Assembly (NCBI GenBank): GCA_001510575.1 | Contig: LNGK01000010.1 | Span: forward strand, 186,001 to 250,000 | Origin: Knoxdaviesia capensis | Taxonomy: Eukaryota; Ascomycota; Sordariomycetes; Microascales; Gondwanamycetaceae | Direction: 5' to 3' | Length of the DNA: 64,000 bases | In this document: positions 11,791 to 25,000 of the stretch, one piece after another | Numbering within the stretch: the stretch's first letter is position 1 | Layout of the letters: every line of letters begins with the position of its first letter | Program-made: the position numbers and the translations under genes | The notes under the pieces: generated by a model | The model's database searches: none | What the model saw: only the letters and a program-made list of their open reading frames with translations | What the model was told of the DNA's origin: nothing

Positions 11791-14014
11791 TCATCTTAGC
11801 GGCGCGCTTTGCTCAAACATGTGTGCCTCTCCAGACACAACCCCATCTTCGGCGTCTCCATCACCCGAGGACATCAGCGAGAGGCCGTTCCCCGTTGCCG
11901 ACACTACGGCGTACTGCTGATCCTCTATGTTTGTATGCACATCAAGCCGCGCAAGAGCAGTCTCAACTCCACCAACCAGAACGAGTCGGTCCTCCACCAA
12001 TGTGTCATTGACCGCCGTGACATTCCGTGCGTATAACAGCATATGAGCAACATTTTCCGCTCCTGGTTCGCTCTTGGATCCTGTTCCCGCAAAACTGAAT
12101 TCCTGGTGGGTGCTTCCCCATCCCACAGCCGTCCGCCCGTCGCCGGTCTGGAAGAAATACGCCGATCCGTCACGGAAAGTGTCCAGTCTGGATCCGTAAT
12201 ACCCTCCCTCCGAGTATGCCTCGAGTCCCGTTGGGTGAACGCCACCATTGCCTGCCACGTCAAGCGTGAGCCCCTGGTACAGGGTGGCGTTTATGCTGAA
12301 GTCTCCCTGGCGATTGGTGCGATATTCGGACTTCGCCACCAGCGGATATCCGTACGACGCGTGGTATCGATAGTCTTGCGATCCCCTGACGGCCACAGCC
12401 TCTTCACTGGTTTCGTCGATTTCGGACTCGGAAGCCGAGGCCACCGAAACCGCTTCCTCGGTGCCAGATATCACCATCTCGGACAACTGATCCATCCCAA
12501 ACGACGATATCAGGCCGGAAATGGAGTACCGCAGACTCTGCTTCCAAGACACATCGTGAGATCCAGATGAGGTTACCACCGTGCTCCGGATGTCGACGCT
12601 GCGCACCACCTCAAGATCATAAAGGAGTTCTTGGTTTAGATCGGCGTCGGGGCCACTTCCTTTGATAATAGTGTGCTCCACCACGATTTTCGGCTTCGGC
12701 AGGCTCTGTTTGGTCACTGCTCCTGTCGTTTGGGAGCCTTCGTTATCAAGCCAGATGAAGATCTTGCCAGTTAGAACCCAGTAGTCATGTACTCCAAGCT
12801 GCACTTGAGGCTTCCCAGGTCCCACGTCTGAGATTCCTGCGATGCGGAGGGCAAACTCATGCTCCTCACCATCGCACAGGAGCGGGAGCCATGGCGAAAT
12901 GTCGATCTCTTGTTCCCGCAGATCAAAGGCGTCGATACCAACAATGGGGCGATGGAAGGCTGGGGAGACGCCTCCTGTAAAGATGACTGGGAACGGCCAT
13001 TGCACACCCGCCAACTCGCCGTCAATGAGCAGCTGGACTTCGCGCCACGGACTCAGTCCATCGAATGTGCCAACGGTGTCGTTAAAAACCGCCACATCGC
13101 TCTCCAGGACATTTGCCCACCAGAACTCTTCATTCTGCTGGCCATTGGACGACACAGAGAACACGGCTCGGGCAGTATTTTCCGGGATCGTGACCCGCGC
13201 TGTGGCATCGTCCGCTGGCACATGCCACGCGCTGGGCTCGTCCGTCGCGCTGCGGCGGGCGGATACAGCGATGATATCGTCAGCCGGAGGAAACACTGCG
13301 GCATCGTCGTCATCGGCAAGGAAGAATGTGGCCGTGAGCGTAGTGTTGAATGAGCCGGTGTACTTGTCATCTATCAAATTGCCCAAATCGAAAATGAGCT
13401 TCTGCGGCTGTTTCCACAGCGCCAGGTACTGCGTCAAGTCCTTCCAGTACGTCCAGATAATTCCGGACTGCCGTGGCTCGGCGGTTGAAGTGCGCCACAC
13501 TTCCACGTCGTCCAGGAACATCAACGCCAGCCGGTCGAATTGCCGCCCAGCTGATGTTACGGTGAAGTTCACGATCACGCGGTTGAACGGGCAGTCTGGG
13601 GGAGTGTAGTTCGCTACGAGCCCGTAGTATGTTAGAAGACCCAAGCAATTTTTATCTTAAAGGAGCCATCATAGTGGGAGAGGAGACGTCCGGCGTACCA
13701 ACAAACGGAAGCCCATAGCTCCAGCCAAACGAGTGCTCCATCAGCTGCACCGTGCAAGCATCGGTATCCGATGGCACAGCCTCTTTTATCATACCCCGGT
13801 TGTGCGGGGAGTACACGGGACCGGTAGGCCCCAGCACCGGCTGGGCAAGCTGGAAGCATTCCAGCGGGTTCCAGACGGGTGACTGAGCCTGGCGCACATC
13901 CAATCCCGAGCTGGGGGTCGTGCTGCCTCTGGGAAGGTTGCGGTGGCCAGGGAACGACCCGGCCGATACGGCCGTGGCCGCAAGCGCGAGCGTGAAGAGC
14001 AGCCGATGCGCCAT
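11791..14014 (-). CDS. Peptide-N4-(N-acetyl-beta-glucosaminyl)asparagine amidase A (PNGase A family), secreted
   Basis: Two exons, 14014-13699 and 13613-11791, separated by an 85-bp intron (donor GTACGC, acceptor CTCGTAG), encode 712 residues. The join gives YGLPFV-ANYTPPDCPFNRV, which matches the conserved entry of the PNGase A domain. The first residues (MAHRLLFTLALAATAVSA) form a signal peptide, so the enzyme should act in the secretory pathway or outside the cell. Members release N-glycans from glycopeptides. Family segments visible in order are NPLECFQ, GRQFDRLALMFLDDVEVWRTSTAEP, WTYWKDLTQYL, LIFDLGNLID, the immunoglobulin-like middle region around GVSPAFHRPIVGIDAFDL with ISPWLPLLCDGEEHEF, and a C-terminal beta-rich region with Asn-X-Ser/Thr sites. 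The second ORF's own ATG (13644) is inside the intron and should not be used as a start. Confidence 0.93.
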
Positions 14015-15034
14015 TAGAAATTCACGGCCGACTTCTGTCGGTCAAGATACTTCGTCGCACTTCTTTCTCGTCGGTTGCTCAAGGAAACAGAAAACAGGAG
14101 CACACATGAGCTGTAGGGAAGTGCATGTATCCTATCACCAATCATAATTAGCCGACACGAAAGCGGAGAGTAGCTTCCCGGATATTTGATGAATTATGTG
14201 ATGAAGTTGGGGGTCAGGGACGAGAAGGCTTTACGGCGAGAGAGACACGAACCGAAGCGACAAAAAAGAGAGCCAGGGTCCAGTTGACTGGTGGTGTGGG
14301 AAAAACGTCCCCCCACCTTTCGATGTCCGCGGGCCATCAAACGGGCCGTGAGCGTAGCACTGCAGCAACAGCCACCAGCGTTTGTGTCTCGTCTGTTTGT
14401 CCCCAACCCTAGATTTTTCCCGATATCGTGGGACCCAAACAGCCGGCCACCGGCGAGTCGGGCCGCGGATTTTCCCCGCCTGCCCCTGCTGGCACATGCA
14501 CTCACTTTTCGCGTTGTGCCTAGCCAGACCAGCAGACCAGCGCGTCAGCTCTATTCGTCTACTCCCTCACCTGCTTCGGCCTTCAGCTTCGATTGCCATT
14601 ACGTGCGAAATACTTGCAGGCCCAACAAAAACCCCATCTTGCAACCACCAGACCAGTCGAAGAACCCGGCAACCGCACACACAGGAAGGTATGAAACCTG
14701 CCTAGGGTTAGGGTTGTCGTATACACCTACTCCTCAGTGCTAACGCCGGTCCTGCATTGAAGCTTCACTTTACTGCGCAACATAGTACGTCCAGTTTGAA
14801 CTAATATTAACGAACTTGCCTCATGGACCCCTGTTTATCGTCTATAATGCAATGAGATGATGTACAGATTATTGGCACACCGTCGTTTCGCCGGGATCCT
14901 TCTATTGAATATGATCTAACAAGCTCCCCAGAAAAAATAAACAAAAGAAACATATATATGGACATCCGACATGTGGAATATGTCAGGTGTTGGGTGTTGT
15001 ACAGTGGTAGTTTTACAGCGGTCGGTCGCCTCGG
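14015..15034. other. Intergenic upstream of the PNGase A gene; contains a short telomere-like motif
   Basis: This is the promoter side of the PNGase A gene (14015-14250) followed by the 3' flank of the DUF1279 gene. A two-unit TTAGGG-type motif lies at 14703-14715. ORFs at 14291-14743 have no family features and overlap each other. Nothing else was supported. Confidence 0.4.
14703..14715 (+). repeat. Interstitial telomere-like motif (two TTAGGG-type units)
   Basis: Reads TAGGGTTAGGGTT, two consecutive units of the canonical fungal telomere repeat. Such short copies can arise by chance or from double-strand-break healing. Confidence 0.45.
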
Positions 15035-16061
15035 CTACGTGCTCTTCTTGCCGATCTTCCAGCCCCAGCGTCGCAGGGCGTTGACGACCTTGGGCGTGAC
15101 GACGGCGGTAAGTGGTACTCTGAAGAAGATCAGACTCTTGTGGATAACGTATGCGAGAGCGAGCTGTGTTCCGAGACCTGGAGATAATAAGAACTTACGT
15201 TAGCGGGGTGAAAATAACGAAGACACGAGGGAACTTGAACCTTCTTCGACTTACTGGCTGATTGCGACGCATCAATGACCTCCTCAGCGGGATTTACGTC
15301 CTTTGTTTTCGAACCGAACAAAACGGACCAGTAGTGGTGCCATTTTTGCTTGATAGTATTAGGAATTACTGCTGAGACGTTGGAGACGACGACATGCTCG
15401 ATGTGACCTAAACGAAAGAGGACTATTAGTCTAATCCCGCATTTCCTACATGTTCCGACTTGGATCAAGATGAAAAGGCGGTCCCACCAATTTTTTCAGT
15501 GCCCACCATCCGCACCAACAGGAAACAAAGCGGGAAATCTACAGCGCTCAGCGCGATGTAGACTGCGATGGCCGCCAGGCCATAGTCACGACCGAGCTGC
15601 TTCAGACGTGCGCCGAGAGATTTGGGCACTTCGGAAGTAGAATCGGCGGCTTGAGAGTAGCCGCGGCGCGCCGAGGCGCGTAGGATGCTGCCACTGCGGG
15701 AGCTGATGCGGGAGAATGTGCGCAGCGATGCAGTGGGAAGCTGAAAGCGGAGGCTGGCGGTGCGCGAGGCCGAGGAGAAGGACGAGATTTGGTTGGAGGG
15801 TTTCCGGGGCGAAGACGATCGGAGAGTGCGCAAGACGGAGCGGAGGAGCGGGGAGGTAAATAACGAGGAGGAGGGAGTTGATGAGGCCGAGAACGAGGTT
15901 CGGGCGGCGGACGAGAAGACGCGTTGGCGCATGGCGGGCGAGATGAGACCGTGGCTGGGGAGAGATGTGGGAGCGGTGGCGCGTATCCCCGGCGCATAGA
16001 GAAGAGAAGATACCGGCCGGCGCATGGCGAGCTGGGCCCGGTGAACGAACGTTTGCGACAT
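15035..16061 (-). CDS. DUF1279 (FAM210/Nat2-like) mitochondrial membrane protein
   Basis: Three exons, 16061-15488, 15407-15255 and 15177-15035, with introns of 80 and 77 bp, encode 289 residues. All joins keep frame (EKI-G-HIEHVV and QSA-S-LGTQLAL). The first 150 residues are rich in Ser, Arg, Ala and Thr with almost no acids, a typical long mitochondrial presequence. The DUF1279 domain follows. It has a first membrane span (LAAIAVYIALSAVDFPLCFLLV), a long loop, and a second hydrophobic helix (LALAYVIHKSLIFFRVPLTAVVTP), ending VVNALRRWGWKIGKKST. This order, with a PLTA..TP...LRRWGW ending, is characteristic of FAM210A/B and yeast Nat2. The family sits in the mitochondrial inner membrane; its biochemical activity is unsettled. 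I chose the ATG at 16061 rather than an in-frame ATG at 16229 because the extra 56 residues look like translated leader. Confidence 0.88.
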
Positions 16062-19000
16062 GGTGGAGGGGGTGTTGCGGAGAGACGAATATGACAAGAA
16101 AGAAAAGAGAGACGAATACTGAGCAATGATGTTACAACATGGAGGAGAGTGAGAAGGTTTGGGATGCTCAAGTTGGAGTATTGAAACAGAAGAGAAGATC
16201 GAAAGACAAAGCCGTCGTGGCTGAAGCAACTGAGGCAGCGATAATTGAAGTTCACGGGATTACGGTGATAGCAGCCCTCCGAACAGGCCGTGGGTTCACC
16301 AGAGAGAAACGCATCGAAGAGAAATTTTGAGGTTGTGATCTGGAAGGAAAAGGAGATTGGCGGAGACAAGAGCTATCGCCCGACCAGGTGCTGACAGGTG
16401 CCAGCAGACGACAGCCCACAAATTTAGGTAAACGCCGCTGATACCCGGACGTTTGCTTTGTTAGCCCAGAGTTCGGCTTGAGGAGGAGTTCGGTCAGATA
16501 GGTCGCTTTCCCATTTATGTGTTCTGATGTCACCGTGATAATATCTCCACGATGAGAGACCTAAACAAGGAGGTACTCTTGGGAATGATATTGCGTATGT
16601 GTAGTCGAGAGAACGGTGGCCACTGAACTTCTTTCTTTTAGGTCCCAGTTTTGACCCTCACCATGGCTAGCGCTCATGAGAATATCAAGAGGGGTTCACA
16701 ATCCCAAATGAAGATTGGCAGGCTCGACTACCCACATCGAAAATGAGACGTTCTCCGGTCATATCCTCGGAACAAGTAAATACCTGTTCTCTGAATTGAT
16801 TGTTGTTCATCTGGTTAAGTACAGTAATGTAAGTAGTTCCTGGTGAGGGTGATGGAAGATCCATAGCTCAAGTCCACCCACCGTGCATCCTTGAATCCAC
16901 AGTCCGGACGGCAGCTACCCCGGCTGGTGCGTCTGAATCACTCACCGCACTCTGCTCATCCTTGACCAGAAAACGTCGTCCGCGTGTTCAGTACACGGGG
17001 CGGTTAAGCTGCCATAGCACCGTAGCTCTCCAGAATACCACCATTCCATCTGTGAGTGACCGCATTGCTGCATGTGCATTTCACTTGTATGCCGTATGAT
17101 AGTCAGCTCCTATTCGCTTCTTTCTCCGACGGTGGTCCAGGACCCACCGCAAGTCGGGGGAAAAACATTGGGTGTTCATTTTCTGCTCTCCGCCTCAAGT
17201 AGCTAGCCCAAAACGCCTCCACACTAACATTTGGTGCACCACCTCATTTCAATCTCATCTCTCACATTATTCCTCTATCACCATACACCGAAACTGACCT
17301 TGACATTACACAAAGCTCAACCAGGCTGGCGCATATATTGCATCCAGCCTCTCCACTAGTCAGAAAACGCCTCGTTCATCTCCCTTTTCTTGCATTTTTA
17401 TACATCACCTGGTGCTGAACTGTCCTTCACCAAAGCTGTCTTGTGCCCCTGTTTCAGTCTCGTAGACCGGCCTTGTTCCCTATTTCCTCGATTTCTCATC
17501 TTCTCCGACCTCGCTCAGAACCTTCGCCTTTCTCTATCTTCACCGTTTGCTCTTACCTGTCAATTCTAGTCTTGCTTCAACGTTGACACCAACGAAACGT
17601 TTCTGGAGGCATACACTTTCTGAGGAGCAGCAAACCAAACTCTCTGCTTGATACAAGGTTAATCTTGTCTTTCTGGTCCGCCGCCAGCGTCGTCGAGTAT
17701 ACCTAGACACTTGCACTAGACATACACACACATATATGTGTATTACATACAGCACAGGTATGTCTTCAATTCCATCTTGAAGCTTTTACACATCCAACCA
17801 TCTCTTGTTCTTTATCTCCCTCGCAAAGCGGCCAAGACCACCCACATTCGTGTGCCTTGCTGTCCCGGACTTCCTCCCGATCCCAGCGTTCCCCCAAATC
17901 CCCAGACCTTGGCTCCATTCCATCCCTCTGTGCACTCGTGGAGGAGACCTCCCTTTCATTTCCCCTTTTTGGCCATCCTTAGTCCCTTGGAGCCGTCCAC
18001 TTGTTGACTCTCGTTTATGTGAGCCTCACCCCCAGAATCAAAAGCCACCTCCTCTCTTGTTATCCCCCCCAACATCCCACCCCCAGAAAAAAAAACCGCA
18101 CGATCCAACGTGTCCAGGATCTCCTGCAGACCCCCCACGGTCCGATCAGTCCTCGTGACTGTCGAATATTTCAATTATTACATTGCTTGACCGACCAGTG
18201 TTGGGAAAGCTGAAGCCCCCTAAAAGGCTGGCTTTCGTCTGGGCTTGACTCCGTATTATACGTCCACGTACTCTGTTACCTAAATCGAGGGACGGAACTA
18301 CCCAGACCTTCACCTAAGTCTCTCATTTTGGCGATTCCTCATTTCAAATCCAAGGATAGAAAAGGGATAACGCACAACAGCACCCCCCGTATTGTCTTCT
18401 ACACGGTCCGTTCTGAAAAGGACCCGGTCCGCCCATAGCTTCGTCACCCAGAGAACGTTCCGCTTTGTCATTCTTCGCGAGGCATTTCCATTCCCCGGAC
18501 TCATCGCAACGGCCGATCAGCATTGTAATCCGAACCCATTATTGACATATCTTGAGTTTCCGTGGGTTCGTAGACAGAAACAGAGACTACAACAGGGAAC
18601 ATATATAGCTCTTGTATATCTGCCACAAGAACCTCACAACACACCAACTCAGAGCTCCCATCAGCTTTGATTCTATCCGGCCTCCATCCAACCATCATCC
18701 AGGCTCTTGGTTTTCCCGGATACCTTGGATATATCTTGAATCCAAACGCCGAAATCATTGAAAGTGCCACCACCACTCACAGTCTTATCTCACCTATAAA
18801 TATAATCTAAAAAAGTAAGTTGGTGACCACTCTTCTTTTCCTGAATCAAGGTTATGGATATCTTCCCCTGAATCATGAACAGATGATGATGCACACCACC
18901 CACTCCTGAATATATGTAAATTCCCTTGCTTGAGTTAGGGCGGCTCCTTCCTGCTGCTCTATCAACATTTTCAAGGGACATATCGAAGCAAAATATTTTC

Positions 19001-19340
19001 TCACGTGGTTAACTTCCCTATTTTCTTCCCTTCCTCCCATTATTTTGTGCTGACGCCTTTGTTTTTTCCCATCTATTTATCCCACGTCACTAATATTTTT
19101 CTCTCAAATCATAGATAATATTTTCTCTTCGTCCACAGAGTTTCTGAAGATACCCCTCCATCTTTATCTTCTTCCTCTTCTTTTTCCTCCCTCGTCTTTT
19201 TTCCCTCCTTATTTTCTTTCTTCCTCTATCCTCCCTCCCACCTTCACTCTCATACTCTATCGTTTCTGTCCCACCACGATAGTTCCTCTTATCTTGTGAC
19301 CTCTTTTTCTTATTCTAGGTCTCTTGAGCTATTGTACATA
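16062..19340. promoter_or_regulatory. 3.3 kb divergent intergenic region upstream of the DUF1279 gene and neutral trehalase
   Basis: Two divergent genes are separated by an unusually long gene-free stretch. A TATA-like block (CTATAAATATAAT, about 18794-18806) lies about 540 bp upstream of the trehalase ATG. A strong C/T-rich tract (about 19140-19290) follows, typical of fungal transcription-start regions. The 5' leader of the trehalase mRNA is therefore probably several hundred bases. Candidate ORFs at 17738-18213 and 18392-18670 overlap each other and have no family features. Confidence 0.45.
18794..18806 (+). promoter_or_regulatory. TATA-like element upstream of neutral trehalase
   Basis: CTATAAATATAAT lies about 540 bp before the treB start and is followed downstream by a pyrimidine-rich tract, the usual arrangement of core promoter and start region in filamentous fungi. 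Position alone supports it. Confidence 0.35.
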
Positions 19341-22071
19341 ATGTCGTCTAATAGTCCGCGTCGTCCCAGCTCCGCTGACGACAATGGTGCGTTTGATGAA
19401 GCCCAGAAGTACTATGGCTCAGAGGAACGACATGCCAATCGCTTTGGACCTCGTACCCGCACATATTCTCAGGTATGTTGATGCTCGCCGATGATGGGCA
19501 TATAAACTTCAGAGTTTATAGTAACTATTATATATTGGACTTTATTGCTAACATCATGAATAGAATAGTTTGTTTAAGCAGTTTGAGCGAATGGGTCTCC
19601 GGGAGCCTTACCGCAGAGGTAGCCATGGTATGTTTCTTTTCTATAAACCTTGATATAAACTGGGCTTCTTTGAGCTGACCCTGGCCATATTAGATGAATC
19701 TACCCTTATGCACACCAGGAAGTTTGTCATTGATGTGAATTCCACTCTGGAAAGCCTGAAAACTCAAGAGGATACCGATGGAAACATGCAGATAACCATT
19801 GAGGATAATGGCCCAAAGGTAAGCTTCAATTTGCCCCCTCTCAGTTAGATAGCTTACCTACAGATGTCTTTTGTTTGCTATCCTGGTTTGCTTTGTTGCT
19901 ACTGTTTTCTAGGGTGAAAATGAATCTACTAAATCCCTAAAACAAAACACACCTAGGGATGTGTGGGATGCCTATTTTCTGACGATCATTCACCAATATA
20001 TTTAGGTCATTTCTCTTCCCACACTGGCATCTGCTGGCCATAACCGATACGACATCCGCGGAACATATGCTCTTTCCAACCTTCTTCAGGAGCTTGTCCT
20101 GGCTCAGGAGTACGGACGCGAGCAAATCGTTCTTGACATCTCCCGCCTTCAGGAGAACCCAGTCAAGCGTTTGTCCCGGCGCATTGCCACCGACTTTTGG
20201 ACTGGTCTAACCCGCCGAATTGACGCCTCCAGTATTGAGATCGCTGCTAGAGACCCCAAAGACTGGACGGACGACCCCCGCCCCCGCATCTACGTCCCCC
20301 GCGGTGAGCCGGAGCAGTTTGAGTACTACAAGAAACTGGCCCAGGACAAACCGGAGATGAGACTCGACGTTCAGCTTCTGCCCGAGAAGATCACCCCCGA
20401 GATCGTCCGAGACATGAACGCCAAGCCAGGCCTGCTGGCTCTTGCGATGGAAACTATTGTTGACCCGACTACTGGCGAAAAAACCATGCGCGGAGTGCCG
20501 TTCGTTGTTCCCGGAGGACGATTCAACGAACTGTACGGCTGGGACTCGTACATGGAGAGTCTGGGTCTTCTTCTGAACGACCGCGTTGATCTTGCGAAAG
20601 GGATGGTCACCAACTTTTGCTTCTGCATCCAGCACTATGGCAAGATCCTGAACGCTACTCGTTCCTATTACCTGTGCCGATCCCAGCCCCCGTTCCTGAC
20701 CGACATGGCTCTTCGGGTTTACGAAAAGATCAAGCATGAAGACGGCGCCAAGGACTTTTTGCGTACTGCCATTCGTGCCGCAATCAAGGAGTACTTTACC
20801 GTCTGGGTTGCCGAGCCGCGCTTCGACCCCGTCACTGGCCTCTCCCGCTACCGCCCCGAAGGACTTGGTGTCCCTCCCGAGACTGAGGCGGGCCACTTCT
20901 TTCACATTCTGGAGCCGTATTGCGAGAAGGCGGGAATGGGTTTTGACGAGTTTGTTGACAAGTACAACAATGGAGTCATCAAAGAGCCGGAGCTTGACGA
21001 GTACTTCCTGCACGATCGCGCCGTACGTGAATCTGGACACGACACGACGTATCGTCTGGAGAAGGTTTGTGCGAACTTGGCGACCATTGATCTCAACTCG
21101 CTTCTGTACAAATACGAGACGGATATTTCGCGGGCCATCCATCTCTACTTTGACGATAAGCTCTCCATGCCTGAAGAGTTCTGTGCTGGTCCAATCAAGC
21201 CCGATCAGCTACAGACTTCAGCGGCCTGGGACCGTCGCGCCAAGCGCCGCAAGCTCGCGATTGACAAGTACATGTGGAACAAAGACGAGGGCATGTACTT
21301 TGACTACGACACCGTGGGGCAGAAGCAATGCAACTACGAAAGCTGCACGACGTTCTGGGCTCTTTGGAGTGGTGTTGCCACGCCGAGACAGGCTGCTGAA
21401 ATGGTGACGAAGGCGCTGCCGAAGTTCGAGGCATACGGAGGATTGTTGTCCGGAACAGAGAAGAGCCGTGGCAATGTGGGTCTTGACCGGCCAAATAGAC
21501 AGTGGGACTTCCCGTATGGCTGGGCGCCCCAACAGATGCTTGCTTGGTCTGGTCTCGTGCGGTATGGCTTCAGCGAGGATGCCTCGCGCCTGGCCTATAA
21601 GGTATGCTCTTGTCAGGACAGATTACTGTCTGCCGTTGCTCCTGCAAATGACCGTGGAGCTTGGACACTTTCTTACTGATCTCCTTATAGTGGCTTTTCA
21701 TGATGACGAAGGCGTTCGTCGATTTCAACGGAGTGGTTGTCGAGAAGTATGATGTGACCCGGCCAGTCGATCCGCACCGTGTCGACGCCGAGTACGGAAA
21801 CCAGGGCCTGGACTTCAAGGGAGTGGCCAAGGAAGGGTATGTGACATTTTATTTTTCCCAAGGTTCCCCTAAGCAATTCATGTGAGAGATAGAAGCTAAC
21901 GGTGTTGAATTCTTGCTTCATAGTTTTGGCTGGGTCAATGCGAGCTACATTCTGGGCTTGCAGATCGTGAACGCACACATGAAGCGGGCATTGGGCACCC
22001 TTACGCCGTATGAGACCTATAAGAAGGCGATGATACAGGCTGAGGAGAAGGCCCTTTCCGAGCTCCCTTAG
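19341..22071 (+). CDS. treB: Neutral trehalase (alpha,alpha-trehalase, GH37), cytosolic
   Basis: Six exons (19341-19472, 19564-19627, 19694-19818, 20006-21601, 21691-21836, 21924-22071; introns 91, 66, 187, 89 and 87 bp) encode 736 residues, the usual size for the fungal neutral enzyme. It splits trehalose into two glucose molecules in the cytosol. There is no signal peptide. The regulatory N-terminus has protein-kinase-A-type sites RRPS (residues 7-10) and RRGS (61-64), and a calcium-binding loop DTDGNMQITIED (92-103); both features distinguish neutral from acid trehalases. The catalytic domain carries both family signatures, PGGRFNELYGWDSY (276-289) and QWDFPYGWAP (606-615). Expected control is cAMP/PKA phosphorylation with calcium and 14-3-3 assistance, as known for the family. 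The small first exons are supported by clean splice sites and recovered regulatory motifs. Most of the catalytic domain is in exon 4. Confidence 0.96.
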
Positions 22072-25000
22072 AGGAGCGATGCTTCGTGGTCTTGCGGTTC
22101 TGGGGACATACGCAGGGTTGCCGCCCGTTCTTCGTTGTTGCTCTGCTTGCTGTTGCTGGATTGGGGGTCTGCATATGGCCGCATGTCTTCTGGGGCTTCG
22201 TCTTTTTCGCTCCGTTGGGAGTGGCTGTCATCTTGACGCGACAGTCCTCGCCCTACTAGCCCTGACCCGCCGATGACCGGGCTGCCCTTTTGTTTCGCTG
22301 AGGGTGACGACTAGATGGTGAGTATTGGACGGGAGATATCTAGATATCTTCGGGTGAACGAGAGAAACAAGATCGGTTCAAGTTTGCAGTTTGCAGTTTG
22401 CAGTTTTCTTTTTCTTTTTCTTTCATCTGGGAACCCCCGTTTATCCATTCATTGAACTGCATCTTATCAAGTTACAAGAAAAAGAACTAGCTGTACCCCT
22501 CTAAAGGACAAAATGTGTGTGTCGTGCCTATGACCTCGGGCTTAACCTGACATGTGAAACCACTAGAAGTATGTACACATGCCCGTGATTCCAGCCTTGG
22601 GGATATCACTGTGTATGTTTGTATGTACTACATACAGCATTCCAGCTCCTCTCCATTATCAAATTAAAATTAATTTAATTCTTATCTTGTTTCGGTTTCT
22701 CTGGTGTTCCTGTACCACGTCTACCTATATCTGGTCTGCCTCGTGATCTCATTTTGCTGTGTCTTGGTTCTCTAACCCCCCTACTACCCAGCCCGTCAGA
22801 AGCTCGTCATCGTCATGGCTAGCCACACGGCCTTCGTCCCCTCCCAAAGTGTAGACCCCTGCTTTGAAGTTAACTGTCTCTGAGCTGCACCAGCCAGGTG
22901 CTGGTCCAATCCCCCACCATGAATTTGCAATTCACGCCCGTTAGAGTAAAAGGTTAACTGATGTGCCTTAGGGTTAATCATAGCCGTGTGTGTCCCATCA
23001 AACAAAGTTATGGAAAGCATCTGTCCATAGCGACAATCGTTTTGCTAACATCTCCCACACTTGTACCAAATCCCCCAAAAATCAGAGTATCCCACTGCAG
23101 AACCCGAGTGGCTTCCCGGGCGCGCACAAATGTTACAACTGCTCTTCAACGTTCAACCAACGAACAGCCCATGCCATCAGCCCTTCAGCATGTGATACTC
23201 GGGACCACCGTTCGCCTCGCCGTCGATTTCCCCCGTGTCTGAATCCACGTTTCTGTATACTCCAGACATTGTTACCCCAGTCATTCCTTGCCCATCTCTG
23301 TTTTCCCACGCTTTACCCCGGCCCGGCCTGGCCCCTCAAGCTTCCCATCTGATATCACATGTGCTAAAAAAAAAAAAAAAACAGCGACTCGCCCACGAGA
23401 GAACCAAAGGGACAAAAAAGAAGTAGCTTGGGGGGCTTTTTGCAAAACAATAACAACCGAAAACTCGGCATATCGTATGTAGTCTTGTACATTTGGCAGG
23501 TGGAAGCAGGTTGAACGAGTAGTCGGTCGAGACTATTGTGGGGGTTTAACCCGAACGACCGAAATGGTGTTCATTTGCTGTCGGCTTATACCAGTTTGTC
23601 CGGGGATTCTAGACCCCGCGATGACAGGGATTGTATCGCCCACTACGCGTATCAATGGAGGGGCACTGAGGGATACCATGGGATTGAAACACCACTTCTT
23701 CTCTATTCTCGGCTTTGGCAGTCCGTTATCATCCGGCTTTCCGGGGGCGACCGGAATAGACACGAAGAGTCAGACCGGGCGGTTGATCACTTCTCGTGCT
23801 GGTTGTCTCGATATAGACACTAATTGCAGATACGCAAGGGCTGGCGTATCGGGTTTCAAAGATACGCGTTGTGGTGGGGTAGGTGTGAGCCTGGTCTGGG
23901 GGGGGAAACCACTCCGGGGTTTCGGCAAGGAATTGAGTTGGACATCTTCGTGACTACAAGCCAACACCACTGATAGACACATGGAAATTCAAGCGTCGAT
24001 GGACAACAAACCATCCTGACATGTACGAGCCATCTTTGGGGAATCTCATATACTAATTTCCACAGCAGTTTTTCTTTTGAAGGCCCTTGAGAAGGTATCA
24101 ATACCTGTTTCAGGAATAACAACACCCTTGGAGGAGAAGTCGCAACACCAGAAAGAGCTGATGGCCGGAGCTGGGGAATGGCAGCCTCGGCCTAAGCCAA
24201 TGGCCGCACAGCACGGTGGGAGCGGCGTCTCCCTCCGGCCGAAGGAGTTTATGAGACCATGGCATATGATAAGAGAGGGGGAAAGGGGGCGTGTGTTAAA
24301 GCAGGAAAAGGGATTGTTGGAGTCACACGTTTCCTTCGGTGTTCTGGGTTGCCACCTCCAGAGAGCAGAGGGGATAGGAAGAGAGAAAAACAACTGGGCA
24401 AAGCCGGTGTTAGTGGTTCTGGGGGAGGCGACAGTCAACGGATGAGGGAGGCCCAGCACGATCATAAGATGAGGCTCAAAACCAAGTGAAGAACCAAGAA
24501 GGGGAGACGGCTGGAGAAAGACGCTGAGGAGAGAGAGAGGGGGATTCCTGGGGAATGGCTCTGGTCGGCCGGGCTAGAACCTGGCGAGAAACGCAACAAA
24601 CGACCAACGGATGCTAGGAGCAGAGCCAAACATGGAGCCACATGTACGAGTAGAATGATTGATCGACTCACTAAACGCAGTTGAGATTCTCGGGATTGGT
24701 TCGGAGAAGGTTGGTGCGTCTCAGCTGGATGGGGATATATAGCGAAATATCGGAAGCTGTCAAAAGGTATATGGGGAGGAAAAGTTAAAAAGGTAATTGA
24801 GGCAAACGAGTAAATAAAGATTATATTCCAGAAATCCTGACGCTCCGCAGTGGCCGGTGCAGAGGAAGCATTCACAAGCCGGATTCAAGTTTTGGGATTG
24901 CCGTCAGAGTGGGATGGAGATGTACTGGCGAGCGGATGGGCCAAAACAACACTGACGGCCTGGTATGGCTCGATGCACTGATAGTTTCCGCCCCTGTACT

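Noticed and set aside
13632..13697. ATG at 13644 as the start of the PNGase A gene
   Set aside because: It lies in the 85-bp intron; joining the upstream exon gives a signal peptide and the conserved ECFQ segment.
20207..21142. Minus-strand open frame of 311 codons
   Set aside because: It is the exact shadow of the catalytic exon of neutral trehalase; GC-rich codon use creates the open frame.
24046..24875. Pair of minus-strand frames (139 and 137 codons) upstream of acuD
   Set aside because: They lack family features and contain pyrimidine-driven Ser/Leu/Phe runs; no consistent splice join was found.
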